DNA of 64,000 bases, from the NCBI GenBank assembly GCA_041917295.1, contig JAYRXX010000057.1, forward strand, positions 124,001 through 188,000. Reading direction: 5' to 3'. A program made the translations under genes and the position numbers. Numbering within the stretch: position 1 is the first letter of the stretch; the number at the start of each line of letters is the position of its first letter. Positions 38,122-45,656 of the stretch are shown here, one piece after another. This DNA comes from JADKHR01 sp041917295 (GTDB taxonomy: Bacteria > Elusimicrobiota > Elusimicrobia > FEN-1173). A model generated the notes under the pieces. It did no database searches. It had not been told where the DNA came from and worked only from the letters and a program-made list of their open reading frames with translations.

Positions 38122-38159
38122 CTCTTTTCTCTCCCGTTAACGGCGAATGGTGTTTTTAA

Positions 38160-38975
38160 ATGAGCCGCTGGTTTATTGCCGGAATCCTCTTGATGACGTC
38201 TTTGCCTCTCTTCGCCGCCCCGCGCTGGGCGGTGAGCCTTTTGCCGTCCCACAGCGAAATCCTTGTGGCCTTGGGCGCCCAGGACGAACTGGTAGGCGTT
38301 TCGGACGCCGAACGGCCGACGGATTTTGAAAAGATTCCCCGGGTGGGGGGCCTTTCGCCGCGGTGGGAAGTGTTGGTGGCTCTGGCTCCCGACGTGATCT
38401 TGGCCGATAGCGCCCACGAACGATTTCGGCCCGACTTTGATCGATTCAAACTCCCCGTCCAGTTTTATCCCGCGACCCACGCGAAAAGTATCGAAGATGT
38501 TTTCAAAATCATTAAGGACGTCGCCGAAACAATGGATCGCCGGGCTCAAGGAGAAGAACTTCTTTTACGCCTTCGCCGAGATCTTGTCGCCCTGGACTCC
38601 GCTACGCCCGTGGGCCCGGGCCCCCGCGCTTTTTTTGAAATTTGGGCCCAGCCTCTGCAGGGGGTGGCGCCGGGCAGTTTGCAGGGACACCTTTTGGAGC
38701 GGGCGGGATTTAAAAATATCGTTCCTGACACACGGACCGAAATGCCGTTGATCTCAGCGGAATGGGTGGCCGCCCAGAAACCGGAAATTATTTTTCATAC
38801 GGGATTGTCTTCCCCCGCCGTGATTGCAGCCCGGGCCGGATGGAAAAAAATTCCCGCGGTCAAAAACAACAACATTGTTTTGTTGGACGCGGATTTGTTT
38901 TCGCGGGCGGGGCCGCGGGTGGTCGAAGCCCTGGCTGGCTTGCGGCGGATTCGGTTGGAGGCCAATTCAAAATGA
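38160..38975 (+). CDS. btuF: Cobalamin ABC transporter substrate-binding protein, BtuF type
   Basis: A 271-aa periplasmic protein with a signal peptide (WFIAGILLMTSLPLFAA). It has the class III binding-protein pattern: VSLLPSHSEILVALGAQDELVGVS near the start, a VGGLSPRWEVLVALAPDVIL linker, a long central helix, and a second lobe with GHLLERAGFKNI. It is the first gene after the riboswitch terminator and overlaps btuC by ATGA. The function as B12 binder rests on the riboswitch and the operon; the family also includes haem and siderophore binders. Confidence 0.9.
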   Translation: MSRWFIAGILLMTSLPLFAAPRWAVSLLPSHSEILVALGAQDELVGVSDAERPTDFEKIPRVGGLSPRWEVLVALAPDVILADSAHERFRPDFDRFKLPVQFYPATHAKSIEDVFKIIKDVAETMDRRAQGEELLLRLRRDLVALDSATPVGPGPRAFFEIWAQPLQGVAPGSLQGHLLERAGFKNIVPDTRTEMPLISAEWVAAQKPEIIFHTGLSSPAVIAARAGWKKIPAVKNNNIVLLDADLFSRAGPRVVEALAGLRRIRLEANSK

Positions 38976-39934
38976 GGCGCTACGCTAGTGAATTAGTATA
39001 CTCCGTCCCCTTTTGGGGGGTGGTGGTGGGGGTGGCGGTGGGATCGGTGGATTTGCCGGGGGGGATTTGGGAGGCGGTGACGCGGGCGGGGGTGGGGCGG
39101 GACATATTGATTGATATTCGGTTGCCGCGGGTTTTGTTGGCGGGGACGGTGGGGGCGTTGTTGGCGTCGGCGGGGTGCGCTTTGCAAGGCCTTTTGCGTA
39201 ACCCGTTGGCGGATCCTTATTTGCTCGGCGTTTCGGGCGGGGCGTCGTTGGGGTCGGCCCTCGGCCTTTTGTTGGGCGTGGCCCAACCTCCCGCGGCCAT
39301 GGTGGGGGCATTATTGGCGTTGGGGGCCGTGTTGATATTTTCCCGGGGCGGCGGGGCCCCCAGCGCCACCTTGATGGTGTTGGCCGGGGCGGCGTTGCAC
39401 GCGCTCACCTCTTCTATTCTAACCCTCATTCTTTCCCAGGCTCGGCGGGAAGAAAGCGCCGGTATCCTTTTTTGGTTGTTGGGCAGTTTGGAATCCCCTT
39501 CCTACGGTCGGCTCTTGCCTTTGCTGGCGTTGGCTCTGTTGGTGTTTGGTGGGCTTTGGGCGTTGGCTCCTTCCTTAAACCTGTTGTCGTTGGGAGACGA
39601 TTCGGCCCGGGCGTTGGGACTATCAACGGAAAAAGTTCGTTGGGCGGCCGTGTTGTTGGCCGCCGGGGCTACGGGTCTGGCCGTGACCTTCAATGGCGTC
39701 ATTCCGTTTGTGGGGTTGGTGGTTCCCCACGCGGCGCGGTTGTTGGCGGGTCACGATAACCGCAAGGCGTTGCCGGTATCGGCTTCATTGGGGGCGGGCT
39801 TGCTCATGGGGGCTGACGCCCTGGGCCGGTCGGTCATGGCCCCGCAAGAAATTCCCGTTGGCGTGGTGACGGCGTTGGTGGGAGCGCCGTTTTTCCTTCT
39901 CCTTTTACGTCGGGAACGGAGGAAACTCGGATGA
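38972..39934 (+). CDS. btuC: Cobalamin ABC transporter permease, BtuC/FecCD family
   Basis: A 320-aa inner-membrane permease with about ten hydrophobic segments. Family motifs: DIRLPRVLLAGTVGALLASAGCALQGLLRNPLADPYLLGVS-type region (read in parts), FWLLGSLESPSYGRLLPL, and the cytoplasmic coupling segment NGVIPFVGLVVPHAARLLAGHDNRK. The ATG at 38972 overlaps the btuF stop, and the gene overlaps btuD at ATGA. The third base of many codons is G, giving very G-rich stretches at 38998-39180. Confidence 0.93.
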   Translation: MRRYASELVYSVPFWGVVVGVAVGSVDLPGGIWEAVTRAGVGRDILIDIRLPRVLLAGTVGALLASAGCALQGLLRNPLADPYLLGVSGGASLGSALGLLLGVAQPPAAMVGALLALGAVLIFSRGGGAPSATLMVLAGAALHALTSSILTLILSQARREESAGILFWLLGSLESPSYGRLLPLLALALLVFGGLWALAPSLNLLSLGDDSARALGLSTEKVRWAAVLLAAGATGLAVTFNGVIPFVGLVVPHAARLLAGHDNRKALPVSASLGAGLLMGADALGRSVMAPQEIPVGVVTALVGAPFFLLLLRRERRKLG

Positions 39935-40749
39935 CCGTCGTTTCCGTGGACCGGGTGGGGTTTGCGTATCCGAAATCCAACGGGGACCGCCCGTTTGTGT
40001 TGGAGGACGTGAGTTTTGAATTAAAAGAGGGGGAACTCCTCGGAGTTTTGGGTCCCAACGGGGCGGGGAAATCCACGCTTCTTCGTTTATTGATCAAAGC
40101 GATTGCGCCTCGGGAGGGCTTGGTTCGGTTGGGGGGAACGCCTCTCGAAGATCTGGACCAAATGGAGGTGGCCCGTCGGGCCGCGTGGGTGCCCCAAGAG
40201 TTGGATTCGCTTTTTGTGTTAACCGTTGAAGAAATGGTTCGACTGGGGCGTTTTTGCCGAACAGGCGTCTGGGGGCGATTGGGCGGGGAAGATCGCCGGC
40301 AGGTGGAAAAGGCCCTGGAAGAAACGGATCTCTTGCCCCTTCGTCATCGCCCCGTGAGCCATCTTTCCGGCGGCGAACGCCGCCGAGTTCTGTTGGCCCG
40401 CGCCCTGGCCCAGGAACCCAAAATTTTGCTGTTGGACGAACCCACCGCCCACCTGGACCCCGGCCACCAGGCCGGCCTGGTTTCGGTGGTGGATCGACTG
40501 CGCCGCGAACGGGGTTTGGCCGTGGTGGCCATTTTGCACGATGTGAGTTTGGCGTTGGCCTGGTGCCCGTCGGTGTTGCTGTTGAAAGACGGCCGTGTAC
40601 AAGCCCAGGGCCCGTCCGCCCAGGTGCTTACGCCGGCGATTTTAAAAGAAGTTTATGGTTTGGATACTGTTGTTTACCCGTCCGGCCTCAACCGGCCGGG
40701 GGCGGTTCAATTTCTCCACACATCAATCAAAGGAAATCCCCATGAATAA
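39931..40749 (+). CDS. btuD: Cobalamin ABC transporter ATPase, BtuD/FepC type
   Basis: A 272-aa ATPase. Walker A (GPNGAGKST), signature (LSGGERRR), Walker B (ILLLDEPTAHLDP) and switch histidine (ILHDVS) are intact. The start overlaps the btuC stop by ATGA. The 3' end overlaps the btuB start by 8 nt. It is the motor of the BtuCDF importer. Confidence 0.94.
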   Translation: MTVVSVDRVGFAYPKSNGDRPFVLEDVSFELKEGELLGVLGPNGAGKSTLLRLLIKAIAPREGLVRLGGTPLEDLDQMEVARRAAWVPQELDSLFVLTVEEMVRLGRFCRTGVWGRLGGEDRRQVEKALEETDLLPLRHRPVSHLSGGERRRVLLARALAQEPKILLLDEPTAHLDPGHQAGLVSVVDRLRRERGLAVVAILHDVSLALAWCPSVLLLKDGRVQAQGPSAQVLTPAILKEVYGLDTVVYPSGLNRPGAVQFLHTSIKGNPHE

Positions 40750-42613
40750 AAAACGCGCCTACACCCTGTTGTTCACCCTGCTATTCTCATCCCTCCTGCG
40801 GGCCGAAACCCCGCCGGTGGTCAATGAGGGCGAGGAAGAAGAGGTTTTCTTGAGCCTCACGCGAAAGGCCCAATCTCCCAACACCCTCCCGTCTCAACGG
40901 TCGGTGGTTTCCCGGGAAGAAATCGAGCGGTCCGGAGCGCGCAACCTCGGCGAAGCCTTGGACCTTGTTCCAGGAGCCGTCTTCAATAAGGCGGGCACCT
41001 TGGGCAATCGGACCACGATCCGTATGCGTGGTGCGACAACGTCCAACCAGATTCAAGTTTTGATTGACGACCAACCTGTGGGAGGGGTCTCTCACCAAAA
41101 TGTGGATTTGTCCCAAATCCCCATCGACGACATCGAACGAATCGAAGTGGTGCGGGGCGGATCCTCTGTGTTGTACGGCGCCAACGCCATCGGCGGGTTG
41201 GTAAACGTTATTACGCGGCGCCACCGCCAGGAAAAGCCCGTCACAAACCTGGGCGTGAGTTGGGGAACCTACAACACGCAAGTTTACCATGGCGACATTG
41301 GCGCGGCTTCGAAAAAATGGGAAGGGTTTCTTTCTGCCGGACGATCTCTCTCCGATGGATTCCAAGAGAACTCCGATTTTGACGGGATCAACGTGTCTGG
41401 GGAGGGCGGCGTTTTTGTGGGGAATGGATCAAAGATCACGCTTAATTTATCCCGCACCGACAACGAAGTGGGGGTTCCCAACGGCACCCCGGTTCCTCTC
41501 GGAGAGTGGGATGGCCACCGAGAGCAGGAGGCCAATGATAAAACGGCTCGCGCCGATACAAAAACAACCCGGGCCCGCTTAAAAGCGGTGACGCCCCTGG
41601 GCGACTGGGTGGCGGAACCGTCCATTTATCTCGGGCAGTTGGCCTATGACTATTACGGGGGAAGCTACGATTCAAATTACCTCGAAAAGGTGAAAGGGGC
41701 CGACCTTCGATTTCAATCTCAGTTCGGAACGGTGGTGGGGGGGAGTTATGAACGGGATGAGCGTCAGTCAGAGGGGGAGGCCGACCATCACATTACAAAC
41801 GGCGCCGGGTATATCCAACAAAACTTCCATCTGGGCGCCGCTCAAGCCGATGTGGCGTTTCGAGCGGACCAACACAGCGCCTACGGAAACACCTATAACC
41901 CACGTTTCGGGTTTATTTTAGGCTTGTCCGAAGGGGCCCAATTTTCTGCATCGGCGGCCCGGTCGTTTCGTGCGCCGACGTTTATGGACCTTTACTCCTC
42001 GTGGGGGGCCAATCCAGATCTCCAACCCGAAATTGCTTGGACTTACGACGTGGGATTTGAAGTGGAGGAGTCGGCAATAGGCTCCGCCCGGTTATCGACC
42101 TTTTTTACGAAACTGCAAGACCGAATCCAATGGGATAGCACGGCTAACAAACCCTTTAACCAGTCCCGTGCCGAAATGTCGGGCGTCGAACTGGAAGTCT
42201 TTAATAATTACCCTGGAGTCCATGCTCGAACATCCTATGCCTACACGCGAGCCATCGGCACCAGCGGCGACAATTCCTCGCACAAGGCTCTTTCCTTGAC
42301 ACCAAGACACACGGCGGCTGAAGAAGTGGTATGGGAAGGACCCAACCGGTGGTCCGTGCGCAACACCCTTCGCTATGTTCACAAGCAATACCAAAACGAT
42401 GGGGAACAGGGGATCAAACTTCCCTCGTTCACGTTGTGGAACATGTCTCTAACTAAAAAGGTCCTCAGCGCTGAGTTTGTAATCGGCGTCGATAACATAA
42501 CCGACAAACATTACGCGGAAGCCATCAGCATGAATTTGTCGGGAACGTCCAACCCCATTCCCCAAACCGGACGAACCTATCGGGTGGGAGTGACGATGCG
42601 GTTTGTGGATTGA
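40742..42613 (+). CDS. btuB: TonB-dependent outer-membrane receptor, BtuB-like
   Basis: A 623-aa protein with signal peptide (AYTLLFTLLFSSLLRAE), a plug domain (SREEIERSGARNLGEALDLVPG, IRMRGATTSNQIQVLIDD, IERIEVVRGGSSVLYGANAIGG) and a beta barrel ending in an aromatic-rich terminus (GVTMRFVD). The short EEEEVFLSL stretch after the signal peptide may be the TonB box. Being in the riboswitch-controlled operon makes cobalamin or a related corrinoid the likely ligand. No tonB, exbB or exbD genes are in the window. The ATG at 40742 lies within the last codons of btuD. Confidence 0.92.
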   Translation: MNKKRAYTLLFTLLFSSLLRAETPPVVNEGEEEEVFLSLTRKAQSPNTLPSQRSVVSREEIERSGARNLGEALDLVPGAVFNKAGTLGNRTTIRMRGATTSNQIQVLIDDQPVGGVSHQNVDLSQIPIDDIERIEVVRGGSSVLYGANAIGGLVNVITRRHRQEKPVTNLGVSWGTYNTQVYHGDIGAASKKWEGFLSAGRSLSDGFQENSDFDGINVSGEGGVFVGNGSKITLNLSRTDNEVGVPNGTPVPLGEWDGHREQEANDKTARADTKTTRARLKAVTPLGDWVAEPSIYLGQLAYDYYGGSYDSNYLEKVKGADLRFQSQFGTVVGGSYERDERQSEGEADHHITNGAGYIQQNFHLGAAQADVAFRADQHSAYGNTYNPRFGFILGLSEGAQFSASAARSFRAPTFMDLYSSWGANPDLQPEIAWTYDVGFEVEESAIGSARLSTFFTKLQDRIQWDSTANKPFNQSRAEMSGVELEVFNNYPGVHARTSYAYTRAIGTSGDNSSHKALSLTPRHTAAEEVVWEGPNRWSVRNTLRYVHKQYQNDGEQGIKLPSFTLWNMSLTKKVLSAEFVIGVDNITDKHYAEAISMNLSGTSNPIPQTGRTYRVGVTMRFVD

Positions 42614-42635
42614 TTCTTTAAGAGCAGTTGTTCAC

Positions 42636-42657
42636 CCCGCTTTGTTGATCAAGCGGG
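42636..42657 (+). terminator. Hairpin after btuB, possible weak terminator
   Basis: CCCGCTT (42636-42642) and AAGCGGG (42651-42657) form a 7-bp stem 22 nt after the btuB stop. There is no T-run, so it may be a rho-dependent end or an mRNA-stabilising hairpin. Nothing else recognisable lies in the 149 nt between btuB and the convergent DUF4143 gene. Confidence 0.4.
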
Positions 42658-42762
42658 CGCGGTTTGCCGCGATGGTTTTAGTGATCAACAACAGGGTGGA
42701 CTTTTTAATGGGGAAGGGGCTCGCCAGGGAATTCAATCGGCGAGGAACGGCGCCGTATTTTG

Positions 42763-43938
42763 TTATAAGGTTCTTAGAAAGAGATTCCAATTGATCGCGC
42801 GGAGGGATTTGGACCAGGGCACTTCATTTTCGGCGAGGTTTAAAACAACGCCAGGGGTTCCGATGAGTTCGGATTGGAAAGTCTCCATGTTTTTGGCGTG
42901 ATCGGGGCGGGGGGTCTTGTTGAGTTTTATCTCCGCCATGAGCATTCGATGTCCAAAGTCCAAGAGGATGTCCACTTCGGTCCCCCGGGAGTCGCGGAGG
43001 AAGAACATGTCGTAGGTTCGCTGATGATTGAGTTTTTTCTTTAGAATTTCAGTGACCACCATGTTTTCAAAAAAAGACCCGGCCATGGGCCCCGCGCTTA
43101 AAAGCGCGGGGGTGGGATATTTCAGTAAGTGCGCCAAAAGGCCCGTATCCGTAAAATAAATTTTAGGATGTTTCACCAGTCGACGTCGAAGGTTTCGAAA
43201 ATAAGGCCTCAGAAGAAACACCACACGTGTTGTTTCCAAAAGGGACAGCCACTGCCGCGCGGTGGATAAACTGATGTTGGCGTCACGAGCGATCTCTTGC
43301 AAGTTTAAAAGGGCCCCGACGCGTTGAGCCAGGAGTTCAAGGAACAGTTGAAAGCGCGAAAGGTCCGCCACCTGTCGAATTTGGCGAATATCCCTTTCCA
43401 GGTAGGTTGAAAGATAAGAGGCATAAAAAAGTGGCGGGGGCGTATCGTGGACGGCCGGGTCCGGGTAAAACCCTCTCCAAATGTGTTTAAACATGTCGTT
43501 CACGTTTGGGCGCCTTGATCCGCTCAGCTCGTTCCACGAGAGCGGGAGTAACTCGAAAAGAGCCACGCGACCCGCGAGCGTTTCAGACAATCCGCCCATC
43601 AAAGAAAATATTTGGGACCCGGAAAGGAAATATTGACCACTGTTTCGTCGGTCTTTGTCGACCCGCATTTTTATGGCCGGGAGCAAGGGGGGGGCGTATT
43701 GGATTTCGTCAATGAAGATCGGTGTGCGGAGTGTGTCCAGAAACAAAGCGGGGTCTTCGTTGGCGGCGCGGCGGAGGGAAATATCGTCCAACGTGATCTT
43801 GTGTGTTCGCGGGAAAAGGTGTTCGAGGAGGGTGGATTTTCCCGATTGACGGGGCCCGGTGACCGCAATCACGGGGAAATGCCGGGCGGCTTGTTGCAAC
43901 GGGATTTCCATCTCGCGGGTGAGGTAAGAGGAGGACAT
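42763..43938 (-). CDS. DUF4143-type AAA ATPase (2 of 3)
   Basis: A 391-aa P-loop protein with Walker A VTGPRQSGKST and Walker B TPIFIDEIQ, an LSGSQIF sensor segment, a winged-helix-like middle (LQEIARDANISLSTARQWLSLLE) and a C-terminal DUF4143 part with FFLRDSRGTEVDILLDFG and AEIKL, the nuclease-like strand pattern. Function unknown. It lies convergent to btuB and divergent from the DUF2892 gene. The ATG at 43938 has no ribosome-binding site; TTGAAA and TACGAT boxes lie directly upstream with the -10 ending 7 nt before the ATG. Confidence 0.87.
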   Translation of the reverse strand: MSSSYLTREMEIPLQQAARHFPVIAVTGPRQSGKSTLLEHLFPRTHKITLDDISLRRAANEDPALFLDTLRTPIFIDEIQYAPPLLPAIKMRVDKDRRNSGQYFLSGSQIFSLMGGLSETLAGRVALFELLPLSWNELSGSRRPNVNDMFKHIWRGFYPDPAVHDTPPPLFYASYLSTYLERDIRQIRQVADLSRFQLFLELLAQRVGALLNLQEIARDANISLSTARQWLSLLETTRVVFLLRPYFRNLRRRLVKHPKIYFTDTGLLAHLLKYPTPALLSAGPMAGSFFENMVVTEILKKKLNHQRTYDMFFLRDSRGTEVDILLDFGHRMLMAEIKLNKTPRPDHAKNMETFQSELIGTPGVVLNLAENEVPWSKSLRAINWNLFLRTL

Positions 43939-43944
43939 GACCAG

Positions 43945-43973
43945 ATCGTAGTATTTACAAAACCACTTTTCAA
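43945..43973 (-). promoter_or_regulatory. Leaderless-type promoter of the DUF4143 gene at 43938
   Basis: On the minus strand: TTGAAA (43973-43968), 17-nt spacer, TACGAT (43950-43945), then 6 nt to the ATG. Transcription would start at or next to the start codon. Confidence 0.6.
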
Positions 43974-44074
43974 ATGCATTTTTGTGCAGTCCACTCGAGT
44001 CGGGTTGAACTGCCGTTCGTTGGGTGGTTCGCTTTTTGTATGATGGATCCCATCTGAGGTTAAGGAGGGAATCG

Positions 44075-44275
44075 ATGGATATTGAAAGATGGTTGCGAGG
44101 GATAGCGGGGTTTTTTGTTTTGACCAGTTTGGGGTTGGCCTTTGTTCACAATCCCAAGTGGCTCTACTTTACGGCGTTTGTGGGATTGAACCTATTCGTG
44201 TCGGCGTTCATCAATTGGTGCCCGATGATGGCGTTCTTGCGCAAAATTAACGATCGAAACAAAAACCCAAATTAG
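44075..44275 (+). CDS. Small DUF2892 membrane protein
   Basis: A 66-aa protein with two hydrophobic segments (IAGFFVLTSLGLAF and WLYFTAFVGLNLFVSAFI) followed by NWCPMMAFLRKI. This matches the DUF2892 (YgaP membrane-part) family, where a cysteine-proline near the end of the second helix is common. The ATG at 44075 follows AAGGAGGGA. It precedes the TolC-like gene by 10 nt and is probably co-transcribed. Role unknown; relatives are found with rhodanese and sulfur-metabolism proteins. Confidence 0.82.
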   Translation: MDIERWLRGIAGFFVLTSLGLAFVHNPKWLYFTAFVGLNLFVSAFINWCPMMAFLRKINDRNKNPN

Positions 44276-44285
44276 AAGGCCCCCC

Positions 44286-45656
44286 ATGAAAAAATGTTCG
44301 GGAATCGTCGGAGCCCTCGTTTTGGCGGCGGTTTTGGTTCCGTCCTTGGGGGCGGCGGAACAAATTTCTTTGGCCGAAGCGGCGCGGCGGGCGGTGGCGC
44401 GCAGTCCGGGGTTGCGGGCCGCCGACGCGCAGGTGGATCGGTCCCGTCGAGCCCGGTCCGAAGCGGACTCCTACCGATACCCTCGCTTGGATGCCGGGTC
44501 GGCGCTTACCCGCGGCGACGGGCCCGTTTATGCGTTTGCGTCGCTGTTGGATCAGCGCAGTTTTACCCAATCCAATTTTGATGTGGCCACGCTGAATCAT
44601 CCGGGGTATGTGACCAACATCAAAAGCTATTTGCGCGCCGGGGTTCCGTTGTTCACCGGTTACGAACTTCAAAGCGCGGGAAAAATGGCGGAGTTGCAGG
44701 TGGCTCAAATGGAATCCGTCGCCGCGGCCGCCCGTCAATCCCTGCGTTTGGCGGTGTGGGAGGCGGGAATACAATTGATTCAGGCCCGGGCGTTTTCCGC
44801 CCAGTTGGCCGAACGTGTTCGGTCGTCCACCGAAGAGGTGCAAAGCGCCCAAAAACTCCGCGCCAAAGGATTGGTGTTGGGGTCCGACTTTTTTGCCGCC
44901 GAAGCGGTCCTTCTGGGCCTTCAATCCTGGCAAATCCAAATCGAAAAAATGGGCCAGGCCGCCCAGGACTCCTTGGCCGTTCTCCTGAATCAGGATCCGG
45001 ACCGTTTCAGCGTGGCGGGGTCCCTTCAGTCGGGAGGGCCCCCGTTGCCGCCCCTCGACGATCTTTTTAATCACGGGCGCGTTCAACGGGCCGACGTGAA
45101 AACAGCCGCTTTGCAGGCCGATCAGGCCGACGTCGCGGCGTTCAAAGAAAAATCCACTTTCTTGCCTCGGTTGGATGCCATGGCTCAGGCTGAAACCAAC
45201 ACCGAAGATTTCTCGTCCAACCCGTCCAACCGTCTTATTATGCTTCGAGCCGAGTGGGCCTTGGGCGATCCTTCGTACGTGGCCCGCCGCAAGAAAGCCC
45301 AGGACGAGTCTCGGTCCGGCCGCCAGCGGTTGGCCGCGTTGGAAGAGCAGGCCCGGGTGGAAATGATTCAAGTTTACCGTCGTTACGAAGCCGCTCGGGA
45401 TTCTCTCCCGATTCTGGACCAAACCGCGGCCAAAGCCCGCCAATCCCTGGACTTGTTCAGACCGCTCTACCGGGAAGGACGCCAAAGCATTTTGGACGTT
45501 CTGCGGGCCGAAGAGGCGTTGGCCCGGGCGGACTATATGCGATTGGAAGCCCTGGCTTCCCTTCACCTTCTCAAGGCCCGGACATTGGCCGCGGCGGGAA
45601 TTTTCGACGAAGGCGCCCTGGGCGCGTTGTCGGCATCCCTGGAGAAACCTCGATGA
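44286..45656 (+). CDS. TolC-like outer-membrane efflux protein
   Basis: A 456-aa protein with signal peptide (VGALVLAAVLVPSLGAAE) and two OEP repeats built of long helical hairpins: SLAEAARRAVARSPGLRAADAQV begins the first, and repeats of A/L-rich heptads follow. The segment FRPLYREGRQSILDVLRAEEALARA is the typical end of the second repeat. TolC family members form trimeric export ducts through the outer membrane and periplasm. The gene overlaps the downstream RND pump gene by ATGA, so both are translated together. No periplasmic adaptor gene is present in the operon. Confidence 0.9.
   Translation: MKKCSGIVGALVLAAVLVPSLGAAEQISLAEAARRAVARSPGLRAADAQVDRSRRARSEADSYRYPRLDAGSALTRGDGPVYAFASLLDQRSFTQSNFDVATLNHPGYVTNIKSYLRAGVPLFTGYELQSAGKMAELQVAQMESVAAAARQSLRLAVWEAGIQLIQARAFSAQLAERVRSSTEEVQSAQKLRAKGLVLGSDFFAAEAVLLGLQSWQIQIEKMGQAAQDSLAVLLNQDPDRFSVAGSLQSGGPPLPPLDDLFNHGRVQRADVKTAALQADQADVAAFKEKSTFLPRLDAMAQAETNTEDFSSNPSNRLIMLRAEWALGDPSYVARRKKAQDESRSGRQRLAALEEQARVEMIQVYRRYEAARDSLPILDQTAAKARQSLDLFRPLYREGRQSILDVLRAEEALARADYMRLEALASLHLLKARTLAAAGIFDEGALGALSASLEKPR

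Noticed and set aside
38985..39311. Pro-rich minus-strand ORF opposite btuC
   Set aside because: Reflects G-rich codon use on the plus strand; not a protein.
45254..45652. N-terminal extension of the RND frame
   Set aside because: It overlaps the end of the TolC-like gene; the ATG at 45653 in an ATGA overlap is where RND homology starts.
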